A DNA stretch of 64,000 nucleotides from CAZHHM01 sp964532225 (GTDB lineage: Bacteria; Margulisbacteria; WOR-1; JAKLHX01), in assembly GCA_964532225.1 (NCBI GenBank), contig CAZHHM010000008.1:1-64000 (forward strand). Reading direction: 5' to 3'. Positions 22,616-31,723 of the stretch are shown here, piece after piece (the stretch's first letter is position 1; every line of letters begins with the position of its first letter). The notes beneath the pieces were generated by a model. It was not told the origin of the DNA. It was given only the letters and a program-made list of their open reading frames with translations, and searched no databases. Made by a program: the position numbers and the translations under genes.

Positions 22616-24388
22616 ATGGCAAAGATAAAGATATTCATTAACGGCAAACCATATTCTGTGGACGGCGGCCAGACCATAATGCAGGCTGCGGACCAGGTCG
22701 GGTTCAGGATACCAAGACTGTGCTACCATCCGAAGCTCTCCATCGAAGGCGCATGCAGGGTGTGCATCGTAGAGGTGGAAGGCATGCGCAATTACGTCGC
22801 TTCCTGCGCCTTCCCGGTCTCGGAAGGCATGAAGATACATACGAACACAAATGAGCTCAGAAGAGCAAGAAGGGATATTGTCGAGCTCATACTGGACAAC
22901 CATCCGCTGGATTGCCATACCTGCGACAGGGACAGCAACTGCGAACTGCAAAGACTGGCTCACTCCATGGGCATAAAAAAGAGGCATTTCACCGGGGAGA
23001 GAAAGAGGTACGAAAAGGACACGTCTTTCGTCTCTGTGGTAAGGGACCCTGAAAAGTGCATACTTTGCGGCAGATGCGTCAGGGTCTGCGCCGAGATACA
23101 AAAGACCTATAACCTCGGACACGCGCACAGAGGGTTCAAGACCGTGGTGATGCCGGCCTACAACAAGCCTTTCTCCGAGAGCGTTTGCACGGCTTGCGGG
23201 CAGTGCATTAACGTGTGCCCGACGGCCGCGTTCGTCGAAAAAAGCTATTCTCAGGAGGTGTTTGACGGGTTGTCCGACCCGAACCTGATAAAGGTGGCAC
23301 AGATAGCGCCTTCGGTAAGGGCCGCGATAGGAGAGGCTTTCGGCATCCCTCCCGGCAGGGCCATGGAAAAAGAGATGGCCGCCGCTTTAAGGAAGCTGGG
23401 CTTTGATTATGTGTTCGATACGCAGTTCTCGGCCGACCTTACTATCATGGAGGAGGCAAGCGAGTTCATTCACAGGATAAAGAACGGCGGGAAGCTGCCA
23501 ATGATAACGTCCTGTTCGAGCGCCTGGATGAAAGGCATGGAGCAGTTCCATCCGGACCTGATCGAGAACGTTTCGACCTGTAAATCACCGATGTCGATGA
23601 TGGGGGCCATGATAAAGACTTATTTTGCCGACAAAATGAAGATAGACCCCAAAAAGATATTTTCCGTTGCGTTCATGTGCTGTACGGCAAAGAAATATGA
23701 GGCAGCCAGACCTGAACTGCTTATAGACGGGATGCGGGGCGTCGACCATGTTATCACCACGAGAGAATGCGCCTGGATGCTCAAATCCGCGGGCATTGAC
23801 CTCCCTCACATAAAAGGTGAGGAGTTCGACCATCCTCTCGGCCTGTCATCAGGGGCCGGGGTCATATTCGGAGTGACGGGCGGAGTGATGGAGGCTGCTA
23901 TCAGGACCGCGTATGAGATGTATACGGGAGAAACACTTATCGATATTGAAGTGTCCGGAGTCAGGGGAATGACGGGGATAAAGGAAGGCAAGATCATGAT
24001 GGGTGGTGAAGAGATAAGGATAGCCGTGGCTCACGGCATGGGTAATGCTTATACACTGCTGGATGAGGTCAGAAAAGACCCCAAAAAATATCATTTCATA
24101 GAGATAATGGGGTGTCCCGGAGGATGTATCGGAGGAGGCGGGCAGCCGTATGCCGGCATCAATGCTATCCCTCTTGACGAAGAGAGCCTTTGCAAGAGGG
24201 CGGAAGCTCTTTATAACCTTGACAGGAACAGGACCATACGCAGAAGCCATGAGAACCCGGACATCCAAAAGTTATACAGGGAATTCCTCGGCGCTCCGCT
24301 GAGCGAAAAAGCTCATGACCTGCTGCATACGCACTACAGGCAGCATTATCCGATAGGCATAGTCCCTCATAAACTGGAGACGAGGTGA
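22616..24388 (+). CDS. hydA: Catalytic [FeFe]-hydrogenase subunit HydA
   Basis: HydA makes or oxidises H2 at the H-cluster. The 590-residue protein has an N-terminal [2Fe-2S] domain (C36, C47, C50, C64), a His/Cys [4Fe-4S] site (H96, C100, C103, C109) and two [4Fe-4S] motifs (C148-C158 and C191-C201). The H-cluster domain has L1 TSCSSAW (298-304), L2 MCCTAKKYE (354-362) and L3 EIMGCPGGCIGGGGQP (cysteines 500 and 504), and a small-subunit-like tail follows. L1 differs from the common TSCCPxW: the second Cys and Pro are Ser301 and Ser302. L2 has Cys in place of Pro. The gene sits in an operon with hydB and hydC, as in NAD- and ferredoxin-linked bifurcating enzymes. Confidence 0.94.
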   Translation: MAKIKIFINGKPYSVDGGQTIMQAADQVGFRIPRLCYHPKLSIEGACRVCIVEVEGMRNYVASCAFPVSEGMKIHTNTNELRRARRDIVELILDNHPLDCHTCDRDSNCELQRLAHSMGIKKRHFTGERKRYEKDTSFVSVVRDPEKCILCGRCVRVCAEIQKTYNLGHAHRGFKTVVMPAYNKPFSESVCTACGQCINVCPTAAFVEKSYSQEVFDGLSDPNLIKVAQIAPSVRAAIGEAFGIPPGRAMEKEMAAALRKLGFDYVFDTQFSADLTIMEEASEFIHRIKNGGKLPMITSCSSAWMKGMEQFHPDLIENVSTCKSPMSMMGAMIKTYFADKMKIDPKKIFSVAFMCCTAKKYEAARPELLIDGMRGVDHVITTRECAWMLKSAGIDLPHIKGEEFDHPLGLSSGAGVIFGVTGGVMEAAIRTAYEMYTGETLIDIEVSGVRGMTGIKEGKIMMGGEEIRIAVAHGMGNAYTLLDEVRKDPKKYHFIEIMGCPGGCIGGGGQPYAGINAIPLDEESLCKRAEALYNLDRNRTIRRSHENPDIQKLYREFLGAPLSEKAHDLLHTHYRQHYPIGIVPHKLETR

Positions 24389-24393
24389 TCAAC

Positions 24394-24903
24394 ATGGAAA
24401 CAAAAAAAGAAGCTCTCAAAATGGACCCCGCAAAAATGGAGGAACTAAGGAAATATATCGACACATTTGATCATAAGGAGTACAGGGAGTCCTATCTGAT
24501 AGCCGTGCTGCATAAAGCACAGGAACTGTTCGGGTATCTTTCGGTCGAGGCCATGGATGAGGTGGCGGCAAGGATGAGCATTCCGACTGCCCATATCTGG
24601 GGTGTCGCGACCTTTTATCACTATTTCAATCTCAATCCGAGAGGGAAACATGTGATATCCGTTTGTATGGGGACCGCCTGCTATGTTAAGGGAGCAGAGG
24701 CCGTTCTAGAAGCTTTGAAAGAGGAGCTCAAGATAAATGTCGGCAAGACCACTCCTGACATGATGTTCACCCTTCAGGAGGCCAGATGTCTTGGGGCCTG
24801 CGGTCTTGCACCTGTAATGATGATAGACGACAAGATCTACGGCGACCTGACACCAAAAAAGGTCGTGGACATAATTAGGAACATAAAAAAAGCGGAACTG
24901 TAA
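24394..24903 (+). CDS. hydC: NuoE-like [2Fe-2S] subunit HydC
   Basis: HydC is the small thioredoxin-fold electron-transfer subunit that completes the HydABC trimer. The 169-residue protein has the four [2Fe-2S] cysteines in two pairs, CMGTAC and CLGAC, with the usual YVKGAEAVLEAL helix after the first and GLAPVMMIDDKIYGDL after the second. The N-terminal helical part (YRESYLIAVLHKAQELFGYLS) matches NuoE. ATG 24394 was chosen over a GTG at 24385 because a GAGG/AGGTG Shine-Dalgarno lies just upstream. Confidence 0.94.
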   Translation: METKKEALKMDPAKMEELRKYIDTFDHKEYRESYLIAVLHKAQELFGYLSVEAMDEVAARMSIPTAHIWGVATFYHYFNLNPRGKHVISVCMGTACYVKGAEAVLEALKEELKINVGKTTPDMMFTLQEARCLGACGLAPVMMIDDKIYGDLTPKKVVDIIRNIKKAEL

Positions 24904-24904
24904 A

Positions 24905-26293
24905 ATGAAGATCATCGATGAGGCCGCGATAAGAGAGATCATCTCCGGCTCGCAGGATGTGTCAGCTGAAAGGGTCCGCTCTATCCTGAAGAGGTCAGGG
25001 TCCCTTCAGAGGCTTTCGCTGTCAGATTCCTCGGCACTCCTGTCTGTCAGGGATAAAGGGCTGCTGGATGAGATGTACAGGTCTGCTGCACAGGTAAAGG
25101 ACGCGATATACGGCAAGCGCGTCGTGCTGTTCGCGCCTCTGTATATCAGCAATCTCTGCATGAACGACTGCCAGTATTGTGCGTTCAGGTCAGGCAACAA
25201 AGAGCTGCAAAGAAAGGCACTGTCAGTAGAGGAGATCAAAGAGCAGACAACAGCCTTGCTCAAAAGCGGCCACAAGAGGGTGCTTCTCGTTGCGGGAGAG
25301 GCGCCTCCTCCGGGAAAGACCAACATTGACTATTATGTAGAGGCGATCGAGGCCATCTACTCTGTTTCCGTCGGTCCTCATAAGGTAAAAAGGGTCAATA
25401 TCAACTGCGCTCCATTATCTGTTGAAGAGTTCGAACGCTTGAAAAAAGCAGGTATCGGGACCTTTCAGATATTCCAGGAAACATATCATGAGGCAACATA
25501 CAGGGAATGCCACAGATCAGGCCCTAAGAGCGATCCGGACAACAGACTTGATGCTGTTGACAGGGCTTTCACAGCGGGGATAGATGATGTCGGCATCGGT
25601 GTCCTCTACGGTCTTTATGACCATGTGTTCGATACCATTGCGATGCTGTCGCATGTGGAATATCTTGAGAAGAAGTTCAATGTCGGGCCGCATACTATCT
25701 CTGTCCCGCGTTTGGAGCCCGCATCAGGGTCGAAGATAGCTTCCTATCCTCCATACAGAGTGAGCGATGAGGACTTTAAAAAGATCGTTGCGGTGCTCCG
25801 TTTGTCCGTGCCTTACACAGGCCTGATCCTCTCAACGAGGGAAACCCCTCAGTTAAGGGACGAGCTGTTCGATCTCGGCATTTCCCAGGTGAGCGCGGCC
25901 TCATCAACATCTCCCGGCGGCTATGACGAAAAAGGTTCGTCCAAAGAGGACGGGCAATTCTCAGTCGGCGACCACCGGACCCTTGACGAGGTCATGGATT
26001 CTATCATAAACCACGGGTTCATCCCGAGCTTCTGCGCCGCCTGTTACAGGAAAGAGCGTACGGGAGAAAAGTTCATGGACCTGGCAAAGCCCGGGACCAT
26101 ACAGGGCAAGTGCAGGATGAACGCCCTAATAACACTAAAAGAATATCTCGATGATTTCGCTTCCGAAAAAGTAAGGAAACAGGGGTATGAGCTTATCCGG
26201 AGGGAAAAGGACTCACTTGATGCCGATAACAGGGCTGCCTTGTCAAGGTTCTTTGCCGATATCGACAAGGGACTCAGAGATGAGTATGTCTGA
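24905..26293 (+). CDS. hydG: Radical SAM maturase HydG (CO/CN- synthase)
   Basis: HydG cleaves tyrosine to make the CO and cyanide ligands of the H-cluster as an Fe-cysteine synthon. The 462-residue length is typical. The radical SAM motif is C85-MND-C89-QY-C92, and the ThiH-like barrel follows. The C-terminal auxiliary-cluster region has FCAACYRKERTG and IQGKCRMNAL, which supply the CxxC...C ligands that distinguish HydG from ThiH. It starts one base after the hydC stop and overlaps hydE by 14 bases. Confidence 0.95.
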   Translation: MKIIDEAAIREIISGSQDVSAERVRSILKRSGSLQRLSLSDSSALLSVRDKGLLDEMYRSAAQVKDAIYGKRVVLFAPLYISNLCMNDCQYCAFRSGNKELQRKALSVEEIKEQTTALLKSGHKRVLLVAGEAPPPGKTNIDYYVEAIEAIYSVSVGPHKVKRVNINCAPLSVEEFERLKKAGIGTFQIFQETYHEATYRECHRSGPKSDPDNRLDAVDRAFTAGIDDVGIGVLYGLYDHVFDTIAMLSHVEYLEKKFNVGPHTISVPRLEPASGSKIASYPPYRVSDEDFKKIVAVLRLSVPYTGLILSTRETPQLRDELFDLGISQVSAASSTSPGGYDEKGSSKEDGQFSVGDHRTLDEVMDSIINHGFIPSFCAACYRKERTGEKFMDLAKPGTIQGKCRMNALITLKEYLDDFASEKVRKQGYELIRREKDSLDADNRAALSRFFADIDKGLRDEYV

Positions 26294-27305
26294 TCCGTTA
26301 TCTCGTCCTTCGAAAGAAGAGATCCTCCGCTTACTTGGGACGGCTGACCCGAAAGAGATCTCAAGGTTGTTCGAACGTGCCGATACCGTCCGCAGGGAGA
26401 CGATGGGCGACGGTATCTTCCTCAGGGGGATAATCGAATTCTCTAACATCTGCGACAGGGCCTGCAGCTACTGCGGCATAAACAGGGACAATATATCTGT
26501 CAAACGCTATAGCCTGACAACAGATGAGATCATGAGCTCCGTAAAGATGATCAGTTCCTGCGGCATCAGGACCGTTGTCCTGCAGTCTGGAGAATCCGAT
26601 TTGCTCGATCCGGAATGGCTGGCGGAGCTGGTGAAGCGTATAAAGTCCGAATATGATATGGCCGTGACACTGTCAGCAGGCGAAAAAAGTCCTGATGAGT
26701 ACAGAATGTGGAAGAAGGCCGGAGCAGACAGATATCTTCTGAAGATCGAGACCTCGAACCGAGAGCTCTATTCGTCCCTTCATCCTGGAATGAGCTTTGA
26801 TAACAGAGTGAAGTGCCTTGATACGCTTAAAGAACTGGGCTATCAGACCGGGAGCGGGAACTTGATCGGACTGAAAGGCCAGACACTCGAGGATATCGCC
26901 TCTGACATCCTCTTCTTCAAGAACAGAGAGTTCGAGATGATAGGCATAGGCCCTTTTATCCCGCACGGCGATACTCCGCTTTCCTGTGAAGCGCACGGTG
27001 ATCCCCAGCTGGTACTTAAGACGCTGGCCCTTACCAGGATAATGGTCGGCAAAGTGCACCTGCCTGGCACCACGGCCCTGGGAAGCCTGGATAAGGATTA
27101 CAGGCTTGAAGGACTAAAGTGCGGGGCAAATGTGCTGATGCCGAACTTCACCCCTCAAACATACAAAAAACTGTACGAGATATATCCCGGCAAGAGATGC
27201 GTGGATGAGCCGGCAGGAGCATGTTCATATTGCATGGACGGAATGGCAAAGTTAACTGGACGCTACATCGATCCGGGACGCGGAGACCTCTTCAGGCAGG
27301 TTTGA
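26280..27305 (+). CDS. hydE: Radical SAM maturase HydE
   Basis: HydE processes the HydG product toward the azadithiolate-bridged diiron unit. The 341-residue protein has the radical SAM motif C58-DRA-C62-SY-C65 after a helical start, and MGDGIFLRGIIEFSN just before it as in other HydE proteins. The C-terminal accessory triad CVDEPAGACSYC near residue 315 is present, as in Thermotoga HydE, although these cysteines are not required in all homologues. ATG 26280 overlaps the hydG stop; ATG 26286 is also possible. Confidence 0.94.
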   Translation: MSMSDPLSRPSKEEILRLLGTADPKEISRLFERADTVRRETMGDGIFLRGIIEFSNICDRACSYCGINRDNISVKRYSLTTDEIMSSVKMISSCGIRTVVLQSGESDLLDPEWLAELVKRIKSEYDMAVTLSAGEKSPDEYRMWKKAGADRYLLKIETSNRELYSSLHPGMSFDNRVKCLDTLKELGYQTGSGNLIGLKGQTLEDIASDILFFKNREFEMIGIGPFIPHGDTPLSCEAHGDPQLVLKTLALTRIMVGKVHLPGTTALGSLDKDYRLEGLKCGANVLMPNFTPQTYKKLYEIYPGKRCVDEPAGACSYCMDGMAKLTGRYIDPGRGDLFRQV

Positions 27306-27349
27306 TTTGGCCTGCATTCTGATATATCCTTTTAAATAAGGAGTGAACA

Positions 27350-27607
27350 ATGGATAAAACCGTTCTTATAGTTCTTGTCGACAACAGAAAAAAGTCCGCT
27401 GTAAGAGTGCAGAAAGTGCTCACGGGATGGGGCTGTCTTATCAAGACAAGGCTGGGGATACATGACGGGGTCCTTGATAAGTGTTCAGATACAGGCCTTT
27501 TGATAATGGAGCTCGTCGGCAAAGGCTCCCAGAAAAAAGAGCTTGCGAGGAAACTTTCTGTCCTTCCAGGCGTTAAGGCAAAACTGGTGGAGATGAGGCT
27601 GCGCTGA
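27350..27607 (+). CDS. Putative iron-only hydrogenase system regulator (TM1266 family, ACT-like)
   Basis: This 85-residue protein has an ACT/NikR C-terminal-like fold: DKTVLIVLVDNRKKSAVRVQKVL, then GIHDG and LIMELVGKGSQKKELARKLSVLPGVKAKLVEM. The family is found almost only beside [FeFe]-hydrogenase maturation genes and is annotated as a regulator of the system. No DNA-binding domain is present, so it may act by binding a ligand and a partner. AAGGAG precedes the ATG. It closes the hyd operon. Confidence 0.85.
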   Translation: MDKTVLIVLVDNRKKSAVRVQKVLTGWGCLIKTRLGIHDGVLDKCSDTGLLIMELVGKGSQKKELARKLSVLPGVKAKLVEMRLR

Positions 27608-27613
27608 CGCCAG

Positions 27614-28507
27614 ATGGTACGCCCGTTCTCCTATGACAAATGGATACTTCGGCTCGTCCTGTATGTGGCTGCCATAGCCGCGATATCTCTTGTTGCCGCG
27701 CTTTACCTCATATCGCCCGAAGCTCCTGCCGAAAAAAGGTATGACTACTGGGAGAGCGCTCAAGAGGAGATAGACAGGAGCATTAACGATATCATCGCAC
27801 AGGACAAGATCGAGAGGAAAGAAGGCTACGGCTACAAGAAGTTCATATCAGGGGACCGCACAAAAAAGAAGATCGCTTTGACGTTCGATGACGGGCCGCA
27901 TCCAAAACTGACCAGGGACATACTGGATATACTTGACCGCTACCGTGTTAAAGCAACATTTTTCGTTGTGGGTAAACAGGCCCTGCAGTACCCGCATCTG
28001 ATAAAGATGCAGAAAAGCAAAGGGCATTCTATCGGCAATCACACTTACAATCATGTTGACCTGACCAGCATGGACGAACAGACTGCTGCCACAGAGATAA
28101 AGGCCTGCGGCAAGACCATAAGAGGCATAACCGGAAAAGCTCCGCATCTTTTCAGGCCTCCGGGAGGCAACTATAACAGGTCGGTCATCAGGCTCGCTGA
28201 CACGCTGGGATACACTACCGTACTTTGGACGGCGAACGCGGGGGATACCGCAAGGATATCAAAATCAGATATCTGGGGCCGCCTTTTCAGCAGGATAGAG
28301 AACGGAGGGGTGATACTCATGCATAACGGCGGACGGAACACGGCGGCCATACTGCCCAGGCTGATAGAGAAGCTAAGGTCTGACGGCTATGAGTTCGTGA
28401 CGGTCGATGAGCTGATAGAGGACTCGAGGAAAGGCCCCGACAGATCATTGAATCTGGAGCGTTTTTTAAGTAAGATGTTCCCGGGATGGAAAAAATATGA
28501 GAAATAA
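27614..28507 (+). CDS. Membrane-anchored polysaccharide deacetylase (NodB domain)
   Basis: The 297-residue protein has one N-terminal membrane segment (about residues 11-32) and an external NodB domain that removes N- or O-acetyl groups from glycans such as peptidoglycan or exopolysaccharide. The catalytic and metal motifs are complete: TFDDGPH (general base and metal aspartates), HSIGNHTYNH (metal histidines) and RPPGGNYN. The C-terminal GGVILMHNGGRNT holds the last catalytic histidine. It starts seven bases after the hydrogenase regulator without a clear Shine-Dalgarno and overlaps the corA start by 11 bases. Confidence 0.9.
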   Translation: MVRPFSYDKWILRLVLYVAAIAAISLVAALYLISPEAPAEKRYDYWESAQEEIDRSINDIIAQDKIERKEGYGYKKFISGDRTKKKIALTFDDGPHPKLTRDILDILDRYRVKATFFVVGKQALQYPHLIKMQKSKGHSIGNHTYNHVDLTSMDEQTAATEIKACGKTIRGITGKAPHLFRPPGGNYNRSVIRLADTLGYTTVLWTANAGDTARISKSDIWGRLFSRIENGGVILMHNGGRNTAAILPRLIEKLRSDGYEFVTVDELIEDSRKGPDRSLNLERFLSKMFPGWKKYEK

Positions 28508-29504
28508 AGAAAAGAACGGGCCTGTGGCGGTCAGGATCATAAATTTCTCGGATACCGGATATGTCTCCAAGGAGGCTTCTTTTGAGGAGTGCGAGTCATT
28601 AAGGGCAAAAGGTGGCATTACTTGGATCGATGTTGACGGTATACGTGACGAGGCCCTGATGGGAAAGATCTCTTCCTGCTATGCTCTGCATCCGCTCGTG
28701 GTCGAGGACATCCAAAATACCGGACAGCGTCCCAAGATAGAGGATTACGGGGATTATGTCTACATAGTGCTTAAGATGCTGTATCCTTCATCTGAAAGCG
28801 GGAAAGTGGTGGAAGAGCAGGTCAGCATCATTTTCTCCCGCGACCTTGTTGTCTCATTCCAGGAGGAAGGTAAAAAAGGCGATGTTTTCGGGGATGTCAG
28901 AGAGAGGCTTGCTTCAGGTAATTCCAGGCTGAGAAAGTCTGGAGCGGATCAGCTTGTATATTCTATGATCGATGCCGTTGTCGACGGATATTTCGCCCTT
29001 ATGGAGGATGCCGGAGAGAAGATCGAGGCCCTGGAAGCAAGGCTTGTATCAAGACCTGACCAGAAACTGCTGCACTCCATACAGGCGCAGAAGAAAGAGC
29101 TGCTGCTCATGAGGCGCTCCGTGTGGCCTCTCAGGGATGTGCTCAGCTCGATCCTGAGAGGGGAGTATCCGCTTTTTTCAGAGAGCTCAAGGACATATCT
29201 CAGGGACGTATACGATCACACGATCCAGGTCGTCGAGACACTTGAAACGTTCAGGGACCTTTTGTCCTCTGTACTTGATATCTACCTTTCAAGCGTGAGT
29301 AACAGGCTCAACGAGGTCATGAAGGTCCTTACCATGATATCGACCCTGTTCATTCCGCTGACCTTCATTGTCGGCATTTACGGCATGAACTTCAGGTTCA
29401 TGCCGGAACTTGACTGGAAATACGGATATCTCATGGTCTGGGCCGTAATGGCCGCGGTCGCTGCCGGCATGTTCGTCTTCTTCAAAAAAAAGAAATGGCT
29501 GTAG
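28497..29504 (+). CDS. corA: CorA-family magnesium/cobalt transporter
   Basis: The 335-residue protein has the CorA architecture. A large N-terminal cytoplasmic domain ends in the long helix that lines the pore. Two C-terminal membrane helices (about 272-292 and 308-328) carry the defining YGMNF motif in the loop between them. The segment MKVLTMISTLFIPLTFIVGIYGMNF is characteristic. Positively charged KKKKWL ends the protein. CorA forms a pentameric channel for Mg2+. Substrate choice (Mg, Co, Zn) cannot be told from sequence. Confidence 0.94.
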   Translation: MRNKEKNGPVAVRIINFSDTGYVSKEASFEECESLRAKGGITWIDVDGIRDEALMGKISSCYALHPLVVEDIQNTGQRPKIEDYGDYVYIVLKMLYPSSESGKVVEEQVSIIFSRDLVVSFQEEGKKGDVFGDVRERLASGNSRLRKSGADQLVYSMIDAVVDGYFALMEDAGEKIEALEARLVSRPDQKLLHSIQAQKKELLLMRRSVWPLRDVLSSILRGEYPLFSESSRTYLRDVYDHTIQVVETLETFRDLLSSVLDIYLSSVSNRLNEVMKVLTMISTLFIPLTFIVGIYGMNFRFMPELDWKYGYLMVWAVMAAVAAGMFVFFKKKKWL

Positions 29505-29507
29505 TGC

Positions 29508-29513
29508 TATAAT
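29508..29513 (+). promoter_or_regulatory. -10 element of the ior operon (leaderless)
   Basis: TATAAT lies seven bases before the iorA ATG, and no Shine-Dalgarno fits between. No good -35 was found. Confidence 0.5.
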
Positions 29514-29520
29514 TTTTCAT

Positions 29521-31251
29521 ATGACCGTTCCTTCTGAAACAACTGTTTTCCTCTCGGGAGATGAAGCCATTGCCAGGGGCGCTTATGAAGCAGGTGTGAG
29601 GGTCGCCGCTTCTTATCCGGGCACTCCCGCGACCGAGGTGCTTGAACACCTTTCAGTATTTCCTGAAGTTGACGCGCAGTGGTCGGTCAATGAAAAGGTC
29701 GCCTTCGAGGTGGCTCTGGCAGCCTCAATAGCCGGAGCAAGATCGATCTTCTCTGCGAAACATGTCGGGCTGAACGTCGCCATGGACCCTTTGATGATAT
29801 CGTCCTACAGCGGAGTGAACGCGGGTTTTGTCGTCGTATCTGCCGACGATCCGGAACTGCATTCCTCGCAGAACGAGCAGGACAACAGACTGATGGCAAA
29901 AATGGCCAAGATGCCCCTCCTTGAGCCGTCATCACCTTCAGAAGCGTATGAGTTCACAAAGACGGCTTTTGATATAAGCGAAAAGTTCGATATCCCTGTC
30001 TTCATCAGGATCACGACAAGGGTCGCGCACACGAAAGAGAACTTCACCGCAGGGGAACGAAGCAAAGTGCCTTTAAAGGCATACAGCACGAACATTCAAA
30101 AGAACGTAATGGTGCCGTCAAACGCGTCAAAAAAACATCTTCTTCTTGAGCAAAAGCTTGTTGATCTCAAGGAGTACTCAGAGAACACGCCAATGAACAG
30201 GATGGAGCTTAGGAGCGGTGAGACCGGGTTCATTACGGACAGTGTCTCATATCTCTATGTAAGGGAAATGTATCCTGACGCTTCTGTCCTTAAACTGGGG
30301 ATGCCGTATCCTTTCCCTGACAGACTGGCAGCCGAATTCTCGCGCAAGGTCAAGGACATCTATATTGTGGAAGAGCTCGAGCCGTTCATTGAGGATGCGG
30401 TAAAGCTTCTTGGGATACCTGTCCATTCAAGGGACAAGTCATTTTTGCTCGGAGAGCTGAGACCCGAGCTTGTGCCGCAGATAGTGAGCGGCCAAAAAAA
30501 GCAAGCTTACAGGCCTCCTGCCAGGAAACCTGTTCTCTGTCCCGGCTGTTCCCACAGGAGCGTTTTTCATGTTCTCCGCAAGCTCAAGCTTAATGTCACG
30601 GGCGATATCGGCTGCTACACCCTCGGAGCGTCCCCTCCGCTTTCAGCTTTGCACACCCAGCTGTGCATGGGCACAGGCATGACGTTTCTCGAAGGGTTCT
30701 CTAAGGTCCTGGGCAGGAATAATGTAGTAGGCGTGATAGGGGACTCCACTTTCATGCACAGCGGCATTACAGGGCTCATCAATATGGCGTACAACAAAGG
30801 CAGCGGCCTGCTCCTGATACTCGACAATTCAACGACAGCGATGACAGGGACGCAGAACCATCCGGCCACAGGACTTACGGCAAAAGATGAAAAGACGAAA
30901 CAACTGTCTATCGAGGATATTTGCAGGGCTTGCGGTGCAGATAAGGTCGATGTGGTGGACCCGTTCGATCTTGAAGGGCTGGAAACTATCATTAAGACCA
31001 GGACCTCTGAAGACGTATTATCGGTCGTCATCGCAAGGTATCCCTGCAGACTTATCGAGAAGAACTCCAGGCCCGCACCTTCGTTCATGAGCGAAAAATG
31101 CCGGGAGTGCGGCATCTGTTTTTCGATAGACTGCCCCTCGATCAGGAGATCGGACAGTGAGTATCTTGAGATAGACAGGGCGACCTGCGTAGGATGCGAT
31201 CTTTGCGCTGATGTCTGCCCGTTCGGGGCGCTGGTGTCAAATGCGAAATAA
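29521..31251 (+). CDS. iorA: Indolepyruvate:ferredoxin oxidoreductase, alpha subunit
   Basis: IorA with IorB oxidatively decarboxylates aryl 2-oxoacids (from Trp, Phe, Tyr) to aryl-acetyl-CoA, reducing ferredoxin. The 576-residue protein begins with the pyruvate-oxidoreductase alpha-like domain (GDEAIARGAYEAGVRVAASYPGTPATE). A TPP-binding domain follows with GDIGCYTLG and GDSTFMHSGITGL, and two [4Fe-4S] motifs lie at the C-terminus (CRECGICFSIDC and CVGCDLCADVC). Length is slightly below archaeal IorA. An aryl-CoA ligase and an ACT protein downstream match the usual genomic setting for this enzyme. Confidence 0.93.
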   Translation: MTVPSETTVFLSGDEAIARGAYEAGVRVAASYPGTPATEVLEHLSVFPEVDAQWSVNEKVAFEVALAASIAGARSIFSAKHVGLNVAMDPLMISSYSGVNAGFVVVSADDPELHSSQNEQDNRLMAKMAKMPLLEPSSPSEAYEFTKTAFDISEKFDIPVFIRITTRVAHTKENFTAGERSKVPLKAYSTNIQKNVMVPSNASKKHLLLEQKLVDLKEYSENTPMNRMELRSGETGFITDSVSYLYVREMYPDASVLKLGMPYPFPDRLAAEFSRKVKDIYIVEELEPFIEDAVKLLGIPVHSRDKSFLLGELRPELVPQIVSGQKKQAYRPPARKPVLCPGCSHRSVFHVLRKLKLNVTGDIGCYTLGASPPLSALHTQLCMGTGMTFLEGFSKVLGRNNVVGVIGDSTFMHSGITGLINMAYNKGSGLLLILDNSTTAMTGTQNHPATGLTAKDEKTKQLSIEDICRACGADKVDVVDPFDLEGLETIIKTRTSEDVLSVVIARYPCRLIEKNSRPAPSFMSEKCRECGICFSIDCPSIRRSDSEYLEIDRATCVGCDLCADVCPFGALVSNAK

Positions 31252-31255
31252 GGTC

Positions 31256-31723
31256 ATGAACATATTCTTCTGCGGTACAGGAGGGCAGGGCGTTCTCACG
31301 GCCAGCGAGATATGCGCTGTCGCTGCGGTCGTCGAAGGTCTCCATGCTAAAAAATCCGAAGTGCACGGCATGTCGCAGAGGGGCGGTTCGGTCGAATCGC
31401 ACGTACGGTTCGGACAAGAGGTGTTCTCTCCTCTTATCCCTTACGGGAAAGCCGATATCCTGGTGGCTTTTGACAGGGCAGAGGCAAAAAGGCTTTCCGG
31501 AATACTCTCCCCGGAGGGGATCGACCTTACGTCCAGCCTGGATGAGGCCGAAAGGTCCGTACCGGAAAAAAAATACCTTAACACATACCTGCTTGGAGTG
31601 CTATCATCTTTGCTTGAGATCAAAGAAGAAAGCTGGCATAAAGCTTTCAGGTCAGTTCTGGGAGATGGAAGGGCACTGAAGAACATCGAGATCTTTAACG
31701 AGGCAAGAAGGAGGACCCGATGA
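31256..31723 (+). CDS. iorB: Indolepyruvate:ferredoxin oxidoreductase, beta subunit
   Basis: This 155-residue subunit is the gamma-like partner of IorA. MNIFFCGTGGQGVLTASE is the conserved nucleotide/CoA-binding start, and HGMSQRGGSVESHVRFG is the family signature. It is shorter than many IorB proteins (about 190-200 residues), with less sequence after the conserved LLGVLSSLLEI. ATG 31256 puts the start at the usual distance from GTGGQG; an in-frame ATG at 31241 overlapping iorA is an alternative. The stop overlaps the next gene as ATGA. Confidence 0.9.
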   Translation: MNIFFCGTGGQGVLTASEICAVAAVVEGLHAKKSEVHGMSQRGGSVESHVRFGQEVFSPLIPYGKADILVAFDRAEAKRLSGILSPEGIDLTSSLDEAERSVPEKKYLNTYLLGVLSSLLEIKEESWHKAFRSVLGDGRALKNIEIFNEARRRTR

